Shown: positions 8,703-16,930 of the stretch, piece by piece
Layout: the number at the start of each line of letters is the position of its first letter
Numbering within the stretch: position 1 is the first letter of the stretch
NCBI GenBank assembly: GCA_002422225.1
Contig: DITX01000069.1
Location: forward strand, 917 to 30,147
DNA length: 29,231 nt
Source: Gammaproteobacteria bacterium UBA6173
GTDB lineage: Bacteria; Pseudomonadota; Gammaproteobacteria; Pseudomonadales; Pseudohongiellaceae
Direction of reading: 5' to 3'
Notes under the pieces: model-generated
Told to the model about the DNA's origin: nothing
Seen by the model: the letters and a program-made list of their open reading frames with translations, nothing else
The model's database searches: none
Position numbers and translations under genes: made by a program

Positions 8703-8723
8703 CTGCGGGGATGAGCCCCGCAG
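8703..8723. terminator. GC-rich hairpin between protease gene and dcd
   Basis: CTGCGGGG-ATGAG-CCCCGCAG is a perfect 8-bp stem with a 5-nt loop, 24 nt after the protease stop codon on the minus strand. No U-tract follows it on that strand. It may end or attenuate read-through from the protease gene into dcd, or protect a 3' end. Confidence 0.45.
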
Positions 8724-8747
8724 TCAAAAGCGCGAATCATACGCTGC

Positions 8748-10274
8748 TCAGGGTTGCACGGCCAACTGTTGGGTATCAAACAAACCGTCTGAATTGGCTG
8801 ATGGAATGCGATATTGATTGAGTATCGCGGCTTCCGTGGAGACCGCTTGATCATGATTGACCACCATTTGGTAACCGGACTCCCCTCTGAAAACCACATA
8901 AGGCTGGTTGTTGTCTTTGAGTTGGCGTGTGAACTGATAAAAATCCCGAACAGGCACGCCATTAACAGAATCAACAATCCAGTTGCGCACATCGTGGTAA
9001 CCAAGGTTTACATCAGCCGGTAACACCTGCAAGGCAACAACCACTTCGCGCTTTTCAGGTGAACTCCATTGGCTGCGCGCATGCAGCAGATTGACGGGTG
9101 CTGTGCGTGTCCAATCTGGCCCCCAACGCTTGATCAGATTCATATTGAGTGGCACAAACAGTATGCCGCCATAGATGTAGTATTCAGGCAGCGAGTCAAA
9201 CTGCTCTCCCCGGACCAGGCTGTAGCTGGCTTGTCGACGTTGAGCGGTCAGGGTCAGATCAAGAACTTGTCCCTGACGGGCAATTTGTACCGGCACTTCG
9301 TCACCAATCTGCTTGAGGTCAATGGCATGTTTGTAGTTGGTTTGCAGCGAACGACTGAGGCTGATGGTGCTGTCACCCGCGACGTTGTAACCATCAATAC
9401 TCAGTACCACGTCGTTTTCGCGCAAAACTCCATCGGCGGGTGAGTTTTGAAACACTTTGATCACCAGTACGCCGTTCTGATCAGGATTCAAGCCATAAGC
9501 CGCCTTGGCAGCCGGGCTCTCGAGATCTTGTGTGCGAAAACCCAAATCCGGGAAACCATCATATTGACCATTGGACGCATCGGTCAGCATGTGCCTGACA
9601 ATATCTGGCGGTACAAAATAGCCCAAGGCTTCAGTCCGTCCACCGGAGCCAGATTGCATCACCACTCCGGCGATTTTGCCGTTAACAATCACCGGTCCAC
9701 CACTATTCCCGGGATTGATTGCCGCATCAATTTGCCCTGCCAGCAAAAACTCGCCGGAATGTGCATATACTTGCTGTTCCACTCTCGACAGGATGCCTTT
9801 AGTGATGCTCAGCGTGCGGCCGCCGACCGGAAACCCGAACACAAACACTTCAGTGTTTGGTTCTGGCAGATCACCAATGTCCAGTGCTGGGGTGTCTTCA
9901 AAAAAAGTCTCGTCGTCAACCACTATGATCGCCAGATCTGACGCGTGTGAGATAAATTCAACGCGTGCCTGATAGCGTTCGGCATCGTTATGCTTTTGAA
10001 CCTGCACGTAACTGGCATCTGCCACAACATGAGCGTTGGTCAGAATCCGGCGGCCCGAGATGACCGAACCTGAGCCGCTGCTCTGGCTCGGGTTCATCAA
10101 GCGCCAAGGGGTGAAATAATCCGGCGCAGCAGAGGTGGTATAAATTTTGATGATAGAGCTTTCAATGTCCCGCAAAGAATCATCGAGCTGAGCCTGTGTG
10201 GTGCTGGCGGCAAACAGGCAGATACCTAGTATGGCAAGCTGCCGGAACAGCGCGGCAGCACGTGCGTCTATCAT
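8748..10274 (-). CDS. Secreted trypsin-like serine protease with PDZ domains (Deg/HtrA-like)
   Basis: Probable periplasmic serine protease of the S1C (HtrA/Deg) family. From the ATG at 10274, which has a strong AGGGGA ribosome site, the 508-residue protein starts with a Sec signal peptide (hydrophobic about 8-24, likely cleavage after TQA at 28). The catalytic triad is visible as His82 (TNAHVV), Asp113 (SDLAII) and Ser191 (NPGNSGGP). One PDZ domain lies at about 250-345. A second PDZ-like C-terminal region (about 420-485: VLPADVNLGYHDV, VNGVPVRDFYQF) resembles the second PDZ of plant Deg2/Deg9-type enzymes rather than DegP/DegS. The frame continues upstream to 10367, but that extension lacks a signal-peptide-like N-terminus. 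It lies 123 bp after metG. Confidence 0.88.
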   Translation of the reverse strand: MIDARAAALFRQLAILGICLFAASTTQAQLDDSLRDIESSIIKIYTTSAAPDYFTPWRLMNPSQSSGSGSVISGRRILTNAHVVADASYVQVQKHNDAERYQARVEFISHASDLAIIVVDDETFFEDTPALDIGDLPEPNTEVFVFGFPVGGRTLSITKGILSRVEQQVYAHSGEFLLAGQIDAAINPGNSGGPVIVNGKIAGVVMQSGSGGRTEALGYFVPPDIVRHMLTDASNGQYDGFPDLGFRTQDLESPAAKAAYGLNPDQNGVLVIKVFQNSPADGVLRENDVVLSIDGYNVAGDSTISLSRSLQTNYKHAIDLKQIGDEVPVQIARQGQVLDLTLTAQRRQASYSLVRGEQFDSLPEYYIYGGILFVPLNMNLIKRWGPDWTRTAPVNLLHARSQWSSPEKREVVVALQVLPADVNLGYHDVRNWIVDSVNGVPVRDFYQFTRQLKDNNQPYVVFRGESGYQMVVNHDQAVSTEAAILNQYRIPSANSDGLFDTQQLAVQP

Positions 10275-10397
10275 CTGAAATCCCCTATTGTTGGTTTTTA
10301 ATGTTTTTGGAGCAATCTGGTACCTGATCAATGACCGAGTTAACCTGAAAAATCGTCCCGCCGTCAATGACTCCCTCTGGCTATTCAGTATTCACGT

Positions 10398-12473
10398 TTA
10401 AATGACACGCATGCCAGGTTGTGCCCCGTGATCTGGACTTAATAACCAGATGTCAGAACCACCGGGGCCAGCCGCCAGCACCATGCCCTCTGACATGCCA
10501 AATTTCATTTTGCGTGGTTTAAGATTCGCGACCATTACCATCAGGCGCCCTTTCAGATCCTCAGGGTTGTAGGCAGAGCGGATGCCTGAAAAAACATGAC
10601 GCGTTTCGGGTTTGCCATCTGCAGCTATCCCTAGATCAAGCGTCAATTGCAGGAGTTTATCAGCCCCTTCAACGTAGCTGGCATCAATAATTTTGGCGAT
10701 CCTTAAATCGACTTTCGCGAAGTCAGGGAACTCAATCTCGTCAGCGATTGGCTCTTTACCCAGCGGCGAGTCTATGGCTTGTGGCACAGTCGCAGCAGCT
10801 GGCTTTTGAGCGTTCTTTTCAATATCAGCCCCGGCCTCAGCCAGCATGGCGTCGATAGATGACTGTTCAACCCGGGTAATCAAGGGCTCAAAATTATTGA
10901 TCTTGTGTGCCAACAACAGTGTTGTGGAGGCTGTCCATTCCAGTGCCGGAACATTCAAGAAGCGCTCGGCTTTTTCTGCCATTGCCGGAAGCACCGGCTT
11001 TAGATAGATCATTAATAGACGAAACAAGTTGATGCCGCTGGTGCAGATCGCCTGGACACGCGGGTCTTGAGGATTCGCCTTGGCCAATGTCCACGGCGCC
11101 TGTTCTGCAATAAATTGATTGGCTTTGTCTGCCAGCAACATGATCTGTCTGATCCCGCGCTGGTACTCTCGCTGCTCATATGCCTGCGCGATGTCATCAG
11201 CGGCGGCCTGACATTCAGCCAGCAATGCTGAGGCTTCCACCTGCTGACCAAGCATGCCGTCAAAACCACGTGTAATAAACCCGGCGCAGCGACTGGCGAT
11301 ATTAACGAGTTTGCCCACCAGATCAGAGTTGATCTTGTTTAAAAATTCATCCAGGTTCAAATCTAGGTCATCAACACCGTTGCCCAGTCTGGAGGCCAGG
11401 AAATAGCGCAGATACTCGGGGTTTAAATGTCGCAAATATGTATGGCCGTTGATAAAGGTGCCACGAGACTTTGACATTTTTTTGCCATTTACGGTCAAAA
11501 AACCATGGGCAAATACCGCAGTTGGCGTGCGGTAACCGGCGTCACTTAATATGGCCGGCCAAAACAAAGCATGGAAATTGACAATATCTTTGCCAATAAA
11601 ATGGTACAGCTCTGCGTCACTACCTGGCGCCCAGTATTCGTCAAAATTGGTCCCGGTGCGATCACAATACTGTTGGAAGCTGGCCATGTATCCGACTGGC
11701 GCATCCAGCCAGACATAAAAATACTTGCCTGTTGTATCCGGGATTTCAAACCCGAAATAAGGGGCGTCCCGGCTGATATCCCACTCTTGCAGGCCCGCCT
11801 CCAGCCACTCGCTGAGTTTGTTGGCGACCTGCTCCTGTAATGTTCCACTGCGCGTCCAAGTTTTTAGCATGTCAGTGAATTCGGGCAGTTTAAAAAAATA
11901 GTGCTCGGATTCGCGCTGAACAGGTGTGGCACCAGACAATGTGGAGCGTGGATTGATCAGGTCGTTCGGGCTATAGGTTGCCCCGCATGCTTCACAGTTA
12001 TCGCCATATTGATCGTCGGTTTTACACTTGGGGCAAGTGCCTTTCACGAATCTATCCGCGAGAAATAAAGCCTTTTCTGGATCGTACAACTGGGTAATGT
12101 TGCGCACAGCGATGCGGTTATTGGCACGCAACGCTTTGTAGATAGTCTCTGAATAATGACGGTTTTCGTCACTGTGGGTAGAGTGATAATTATCAAAATC
12201 TATTAAAAATCCGTCATATGCACTCTGGTGATCAGCTTTTACATTAGCAATGAGCTGTTCAGACGTGATGCCTTCATTCTCGGCGCGCAGCATGATGGCG
12301 GTGCCGTGTGCATCATCTGCACACACATAAATACACTGTTCCCCACGCATTTTCTGAAAGCGTACCCAGATGTCTGTTTGTACGGCCTCCAGGACATGAC
12401 CCAGATGGATAGGCCCATTGGCATAAGGGAGTGCGCTGGTAACCAGAATTTTACGTTTTGACACCGGAATCAT
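10398..12473 (-). CDS. metG: Methionyl-tRNA synthetase, long form with C-terminal tRNA-binding domain
   Basis: Charges tRNA-Met with methionine; class I synthetase. 691 residues as read from ATG 12473. Seen are the HIGH-type motif HLGH (23-26), the zinc-binding CPKC...CEAC segment (about 145-160), KMSKS (about 335) and a C-terminal EMAP/Trbp111-like tRNA-binding domain (about 585-691, starting DFAKVDLRIAKI), joined by an Ala/Pro-rich linker. The start is uncertain: ATG 12473 directly abuts AAGGA, whereas the GTG at 12464 (codon 4) has AAGGA at ideal 8-nt spacing and would give the family-typical N-terminus (M)SKRKILVTSALPYANG. The GTG may therefore be the true start. It lies 5 nt after rubredoxin in one operon. 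Confidence 0.97.
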   Translation of the reverse strand: MIPVSKRKILVTSALPYANGPIHLGHVLEAVQTDIWVRFQKMRGEQCIYVCADDAHGTAIMLRAENEGITSEQLIANVKADHQSAYDGFLIDFDNYHSTHSDENRHYSETIYKALRANNRIAVRNITQLYDPEKALFLADRFVKGTCPKCKTDDQYGDNCEACGATYSPNDLINPRSTLSGATPVQRESEHYFFKLPEFTDMLKTWTRSGTLQEQVANKLSEWLEAGLQEWDISRDAPYFGFEIPDTTGKYFYVWLDAPVGYMASFQQYCDRTGTNFDEYWAPGSDAELYHFIGKDIVNFHALFWPAILSDAGYRTPTAVFAHGFLTVNGKKMSKSRGTFINGHTYLRHLNPEYLRYFLASRLGNGVDDLDLNLDEFLNKINSDLVGKLVNIASRCAGFITRGFDGMLGQQVEASALLAECQAAADDIAQAYEQREYQRGIRQIMLLADKANQFIAEQAPWTLAKANPQDPRVQAICTSGINLFRLLMIYLKPVLPAMAEKAERFLNVPALEWTASTTLLLAHKINNFEPLITRVEQSSIDAMLAEAGADIEKNAQKPAAATVPQAIDSPLGKEPIADEIEFPDFAKVDLRIAKIIDASYVEGADKLLQLTLDLGIAADGKPETRHVFSGIRSAYNPEDLKGRLMVMVANLKPRKMKFGMSEGMVLAAGPGGSDIWLLSPDHGAQPGMRVI

Positions 12474-12478
12474 CCTTC

Positions 12479-12646
12479 TCAGTTTGCTTCAATCATTTCA
12501 AAATCTTCTTTGCCTACGCCACACTCAGGGCATGACCAGTCTGCGGGTACATCTTCCCATCGGGTGCCTGGCGCGATGCCATCATCGGGCCAGCCTTCGG
12601 CTTCGTCATAAATCAAGCCACAAACAATACACATCCACTTCTTCAC
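12479..12646 (-). CDS. Rubredoxin (55 residues)
   Basis: Small one-iron electron carrier. From the GTG at 12646 with an AGGAAGAG ribosome site, the frame gives 55 residues with the two rubredoxin cysteine knuckles CIVCG (Cys6, Cys9) and CPECG (Cys39, Cys42), plus the family core segments YDEAEGWPDDGIAPGT and PADWSCPECG. An ATG at codon 5 would remove part of the first strand, so GTG is preferred. It ends 5 nt before metG, so the two are probably cotranscribed. It is divergent from rsxA across 222 bp. Its redox partner cannot be told from sequence; alkane hydroxylase, a flavodiiron protein, or the adjacent Rsx complex are possibilities. Confidence 0.95.
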   Translation of the reverse strand: MKKWMCIVCGLIYDEAEGWPDDGIAPGTRWEDVPADWSCPECGVGKEDFEMIEAN

Positions 12647-12728
12647 AATTCACTCTTCCTGTTAAACCCTGTCCGGGGAAATGCCGATGCTTAAGTTGCT
12701 GTGCCTGTCAGCAGACACGTCGGGGCCG

Positions 12729-12758
12729 ATGATACTTGATAGACACCATGCCGGGCAA
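12729..12758 (-). promoter_or_regulatory. Candidate sigma-70 promoter for rubredoxin-metG
   Basis: On the minus strand TTGCCC, an 18-bp spacer and TATCAT fit a -35/-10 pair (4/6 and 5/6 matches), about 80 nt upstream of the rubredoxin start. It lies in the 222-bp divergent region. I found no equally good pair for rsxA on the plus strand there. Confidence 0.35.
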
Positions 12759-12868
12759 AAGCTGAGCGCAGCGGATACCACTATAGTTCAGAATGTCATG
12801 ATAAACTCCGCTGCTTTTGGCAGGATGCGGCAAGCGTCTGCATTACATAACAAACGAGAACTTATCCG

Positions 12869-13456
12869 GTGTCCGAACTTTTTACGGGTTTAATCAGTGT
12901 CGCCCTGGTGAATCATCTGGTACTTACCCAGCTGTTAGGCCTTGAGGCCTGGTTCGCCGGCCCTGCTGGTTTACGTCGCTCTGCACTGTTTGGACTGAGC
13001 GCAGCCATGTTAATAATCGGGAGCACACTCATCAGTAACGCATTTTTGGGGCTGACCAGCATGATCGTCGCCAGCCAGATACGCAGTGGGTTTGCACTGC
13101 CTGTGGTGATGGTGGTCTCAGCACTCTTGCTGATGCCATTGCGGTTGATCCTGATGCGGTTTGCACCCGCGGAATTGCCTGTTTTGAAGCGTAGCTTTCC
13201 GCTGCTTGCTCTGAACAGCGCTGTGATTGGAACGGGTTTGCTCGCGACATGGCATGTCAGCGGCGTGGCCGATTTGATCGGGTTTGCGATAGCCAATGCT
13301 GCAGCTTTTGTGGTGTTTTTGCTGGTTTTTGCAGCGATCCAACAACGTGTGAGTACGGATGATGTGCCGGCACCGTTTCGAGGTGTGCCAATCTTGCTGA
13401 TCAGCGCGGGCATCATGTCACTTGCCATCCTGGCATTTGAAGGGCTTGTGCCATGA
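12869..13456 (+). CDS. rsxA: RsxA/RnfA-like integral membrane subunit, lacking the cluster cysteines
   Basis: Membrane subunit of an Rnf/Rsx electron-transfer complex. 195 residues from the GTG at 12869; about six membrane helices. The C-terminus DVPAPFRGVPILLISAGIMS (about 165-184) matches E. coli RsxA closely, and the N-terminal half-helix pattern VNxxVLxxxLGL is kept. The protein contains no cysteine at all. The two Cys that in known RnfA help bind the [2Fe-2S] cluster (GLCP and TNCAV segments) are Glu26 (GLEAW) and Ser117 (LNSAV). The frame is intact and overlaps rsxB by ATGA, so it is not a pseudogene. It is the first gene of the operon. Confidence 0.9.
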   Translation: MSELFTGLISVALVNHLVLTQLLGLEAWFAGPAGLRRSALFGLSAAMLIIGSTLISNAFLGLTSMIVASQIRSGFALPVVMVVSALLLMPLRLILMRFAPAELPVLKRSFPLLALNSAVIGTGLLATWHVSGVADLIGFAIANAAAFVVFLLVFAAIQQRVSTDDVPAPFRGVPILLISAGIMSLAILAFEGLVP

Positions 13457-14016
13457 TTAGCATGTTGGCTGCAGTGTTGGTGCTGGCTGCGCTGGTGTTT
13501 GGATTCGCCTGGTTAATGCTGTGGGTAGAACGATTGTTTGGCGCTGACAAGTTGCATAGCGCAACAGCAACTGTGACGCTTATAAACAGTATCAATAACT
13601 TACTGCCACAGACCCAATGTGGGCAATGTGGATTTCCAGGGTGTCGACCCTATGCCGAAGCGATCAGCCGCGGGGAAAACATCAATCGGTGCCCGCCAGG
13701 TGGCGCGCACACCATCAAACGAATTGCCGCGTTACTGGATTTACCTGTTGTGCCGCTTGATACCTCGCATGGCTGGCATTTGCCGAAACGTATTGCCAGC
13801 ATTCGTGAACATGAATGTATTGGGTGCACAAAATGTATACAAGCCTGTCCAGTGGATGCCGTCGTTGGCGCTCCCAAACGCATGCATACCGTGATTGTTG
13901 CAGATTGCACAGGATGTGATCTGTGTGTTGACCCCTGCCCGGTTGATTGTATTGATATGTTGCCCTTGCCAATCATGTCAGCTCACGCGTCTGTCACTGT
14001 TGTGGTGCAAAAATGA
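13453..14016 (+). CDS. rsxB: RsxB/RnfB iron-sulfur subunit
   Basis: Membrane-anchored polyferredoxin of the Rnf/Rsx complex. 187 residues: an N-terminal membrane helix (about 3-25), a Fe-S domain with CGQCGFPGC and a later Cys (Cys56, 59, 64, 80), then two ferredoxin-type [4Fe-4S] motifs (Cys122, 125, 128, 132 and Cys152, 155, 158, 162). All 12 expected ligands are present, in contrast to the missing cysteines of RsxA and RsxE. The start overlaps rsxA by ATGA and the end overlaps rsxC by ATGA, which implies coupled translation. Confidence 0.97.
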   Translation: MISMLAAVLVLAALVFGFAWLMLWVERLFGADKLHSATATVTLINSINNLLPQTQCGQCGFPGCRPYAEAISRGENINRCPPGGAHTIKRIAALLDLPVVPLDTSHGWHLPKRIASIREHECIGCTKCIQACPVDAVVGAPKRMHTVIVADCTGCDLCVDPCPVDCIDMLPLPIMSAHASVTVVVQK

Positions 14017-15815
14017 CTCACCTGCGCCGCAGTTTTTTTATCACCAAAACCCTTAAGCCTTGGTTACTGCGTTTGACGGGTAAAGCCGGTTGGGCGACAA
14101 CACTGCATGCATTGCCGGGCGGGATTGCACCGGCATCTCACAAGACCCTGTCTTTACAGCAGAAGATAATTCGTATGCCATCTGGCGAGCTTGGATTGCC
14201 GGCACAGTTGATCCTTCCGCTACGCCAGCACCTGGGGCCAGATTCTGTCCCTGTTGTTTCTGTTGGTGATTATGTTTATAAAAATCAGCTGATTGCTGCC
14301 GCAAACGGAGAAAAAGGTGTCGGTTTGCATGCGCCCAGTTCTGGTTACATCAGCAGTATCAGTTACGCATTGCTTCCCACTAATGAGACTCACGATCCTG
14401 AGCGCAGCTGGCAACAGGCTTTGAACAGACACCAAACGGCTATCGTCATTGATACCGATGGCAAACATGCCATCCAGCCGGGTTTGCTTGCCGCGAACAG
14501 TGATTGGAGAGTTCGATCACCAGATGAATTGCGTCAGGCGGTGTTTGATGCCGGGATCTGTGGCATGGGAGGTGCGGGCTTTCCAACGGCCATCAAACTG
14601 GGTGCGTCAGCCATAAAAACCCTCATAATCAACGGCGCAGAATGTGAACCCTTCATTACTGCCGATGAGGCGCTGATGCGTGAACACGCCGCTGAAGTTA
14701 TTGAGGGAGCGCTGATCATTCAGCGGATTTGTGGTGCTCAGTCCTGTGTCATCGGTATTGAAGCTGATAAATACCAGGCCATTGATGCTATCCAAAGTGT
14801 CATCAATCAACTGATGACTGAGTTGAAGCCCGCCAATGCAGGGCAAGCTGCTCTGTCCTTGACGCTGATCCCATCAATATATCCGTCAGGTGGCGAAAAG
14901 CAGTTGATTCGCATTATGACAGGGATTGAAGTTGTATCGGGCAAACGACCGGTAGATGTTGGCGTGTTGTGCCATAGCGTAGCAACAGCGCGCGCGGTTT
15001 ATAAGGCTGTCATCGCCGGTGAACCGTTGACGTCACGCATCACAACCTTGACAGGACACGCTCTCAAAACGGCAGTTAATGTAGAGGTAATGATCGGGAC
15101 TCCGGTTTCACATCTGCTGGACTTTGCAGGCGTGCAGCATGCAAAGCTGCAGCGCGTGCTGGTTGGCGGACCACTGATGGGTTATGAAGCCCCAGATCTC
15201 GATACGCCCGTACTTAAAACCAGCAACTGTTTGCTTGCTGGCAGTGAACGGGACATTGCAGCCGTCGTCACGCAAAGCAAACCCCACCGGGATTGTATCC
15301 GCTGCGATTTTTGTGCGACGGTGTGTCCGGTAAAGTTACAACCTCAGACACTGTATTTTGCAGCTCGACATCAACATCATGACGCATCCGTCGAACAGGG
15401 CTTGTTCGATTGCATCGAATGCGGTGCCTGTGCGGTCGTGTGTCCCAGCCACATTCCCCTGGTGAACTACTATCGCGAAGAAAAGGCTGTTATTCGAACA
15501 GACAATGACACTGCGCAGCAGGCGTACTGGCAATCATTGTTTGAAAAACACCAACAACGCTTGTCGGTGAACGCCATCGATCAGCAGCAGCGCAAACTGG
15601 ACAAGCTTCAGCACAAGCTGGAAACAATAGCGGTCGGTGAACCCCTGACTAAAACCGCCCTTACTAAAACCCCTGTGCCACCTGTTGTTGCGCCAACCGC
15701 CAGCAAATCCGCAGAACAGATCAAACAGGAAATAGAAGCCGCTGTGGCACGAGCACGTGCCAGAAAAGCAGAGCTACAGAACAAGACTGACGCTACGCAG
15801 GATGCAGACGAATGA
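14013..15815 (+). CDS. rsxC: RsxC/RnfC NADH-binding, FMN and iron-sulfur subunit
   Basis: Peripheral cytoplasmic subunit that in Rnf oxidises or reduces NAD(H) via FMN. 600 residues. The flavin/NADH-binding region has GMGGAGFPTAIKL (about 187-199), NGAECEPFITAD and the YPSGGEKQL segment. Two [4Fe-4S] motifs follow (Cys428, 431, 434, 438 and Cys467, 470, 473, 477), so both clusters should form. The Ala/Lys/Glu-rich C-terminal helix (about 520-600) is much shorter than the repeat-expanded tail of E. coli RsxC. The N-terminal GGIHP seen in E. coli is GGIAP here. ATGA overlaps join it to rsxB and rsxD. Confidence 0.97.
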   Translation: MTHLRRSFFITKTLKPWLLRLTGKAGWATTLHALPGGIAPASHKTLSLQQKIIRMPSGELGLPAQLILPLRQHLGPDSVPVVSVGDYVYKNQLIAAANGEKGVGLHAPSSGYISSISYALLPTNETHDPERSWQQALNRHQTAIVIDTDGKHAIQPGLLAANSDWRVRSPDELRQAVFDAGICGMGGAGFPTAIKLGASAIKTLIINGAECEPFITADEALMREHAAEVIEGALIIQRICGAQSCVIGIEADKYQAIDAIQSVINQLMTELKPANAGQAALSLTLIPSIYPSGGEKQLIRIMTGIEVVSGKRPVDVGVLCHSVATARAVYKAVIAGEPLTSRITTLTGHALKTAVNVEVMIGTPVSHLLDFAGVQHAKLQRVLVGGPLMGYEAPDLDTPVLKTSNCLLAGSERDIAAVVTQSKPHRDCIRCDFCATVCPVKLQPQTLYFAARHQHHDASVEQGLFDCIECGACAVVCPSHIPLVNYYREEKAVIRTDNDTAQQAYWQSLFEKHQQRLSVNAIDQQQRKLDKLQHKLETIAVGEPLTKTALTKTPVPPVVAPTASKSAEQIKQEIEAAVARARARKAELQNKTDATQDADE

Positions 15816-16930
15816 ACAATATCAGTCATAAGGTCAGCAGCCCGTTTTTGAAGCCGGTTTTTTCGGTGCCCGGAGTGATGGCAACAGTGTTGTTGGCGCT
15901 GTTACCTGCCGCTATTTGTTACACTTGGTTTTTTGGTGCCGGTTTTCTGATCAATCTGCTGATCACGTCAACTCTAGGGCTACTTTTGGAAGCATTGGTG
16001 ATGCGCGCCAGAGGTAAGCCTGTGCTCTTTTATCTGAGCGATTTGAGCATACTGGTAACGGCGGCATTGCTAAGTTTTGCATTGCCGCCAGGTTCCCCTT
16101 GGTGGATTGCGGCCAGCGGTATATTCATTGCCTGTGTTTTTGGAAAACATGTGTTTGGTGGCTTGGGCCACAATGTCTTTAATCCAGCAGCGCTCGCCTA
16201 CGTGAGTTTATTGATTTTGTTTCCGCTTCAGATGACTGGTTGGTATCTGCCGGGCTCAGGGAGTTATGCGGAGGCGCCTATTGATCCGCTGAGTGCTGAC
16301 GGAATTTATACCAGTCTGCAACTCAGTTTTCCGTGGTTGCGTGACTTTGCGCTGACTCCGTTTCCGGTCAGACCGGACGGGTTTGCGACAGCAACGCCTT
16401 TGATCGAATACAAATTTGCAGCGCCCGCCAGAATTTTAATGGCAGAATCTGACGGATTTACGCTGTGGGAGCGTGAGGCGCGCACCGGCTGGGAAATGGT
16501 GAGTGTTTCGTTTGCCCTTGGAGGCCTGTTCTTGTTGTGGCGGGGCGTCATCAGCTGGCACATACCGTTCACTGTGGTTGTAGTGGTATTTGTGCTTGCA
16601 AGTCTATTTTATCAACCGGGTCAGGAAGCGATTTTTGGTTCTCCTTGGCTGCATCTGTTCAGCACATCAACATTGATCGGCGCGTTTTTTATTGCGACAG
16701 ATCCTGCGAGTTCACCGTCCAGCGCGCTTGGCAAACTCATTTACGGCGCGCTTATTGGTATCGCCATGTACAGCATTCGTATCTGGGGGAGTTATCTGGA
16801 CTCTGTCGCATTGGCTATCCTGGCGGTTAATATGTGCAGCCCTTTGATCGATCAGCTGACTGCGCGCACGCCGCTCGGACATCCATCCCGAATTAAACGC
16901 TGGCTGACAGCGTGGAAAAAAGCCGCATGA
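15812..16930 (+). CDS. rsxD: RsxD/RnfD membrane flavoprotein subunit
   Basis: Integral membrane subunit (NqrB/RnfD family), about ten helices, 372 residues. The covalent-FMN threonine is kept: FATATPL with Thr195 aligns with SQATPL of E. coli RsxD. Other conserved segments are GGLGHNVFNPAALAYV (about 116-131) and GAFFIATDPASSPSS. Flavinylation normally needs the transferase ApbE, which is not in the window. In E. coli rsxG follows directly; here the next gene is rsxE, whose ATG overlaps the rsxD stop as ATGA at 16927-16930. Confidence 0.95.
   Translation: MNNISHKVSSPFLKPVFSVPGVMATVLLALLPAAICYTWFFGAGFLINLLITSTLGLLLEALVMRARGKPVLFYLSDLSILVTAALLSFALPPGSPWWIAASGIFIACVFGKHVFGGLGHNVFNPAALAYVSLLILFPLQMTGWYLPGSGSYAEAPIDPLSADGIYTSLQLSFPWLRDFALTPFPVRPDGFATATPLIEYKFAAPARILMAESDGFTLWEREARTGWEMVSVSFALGGLFLLWRGVISWHIPFTVVVVVFVLASLFYQPGQEAIFGSPWLHLFSTSTLIGAFFIATDPASSPSSALGKLIYGALIGIAMYSIRIWGSYLDSVALAILAVNMCSPLIDQLTARTPLGHPSRIKRWLTAWKKAA

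Noticed and set aside
12784..12789. TATAGT as the -10 of an rsxA promoter.
   Set aside because: No acceptable -35 lies 16-18 bp upstream, so the rsxA promoter is left unassigned.
16912..16930. A remnant of rsxG between rsxD and rsxE.
   Set aside because: The two genes overlap; there is no intervening sequence to hold a remnant.
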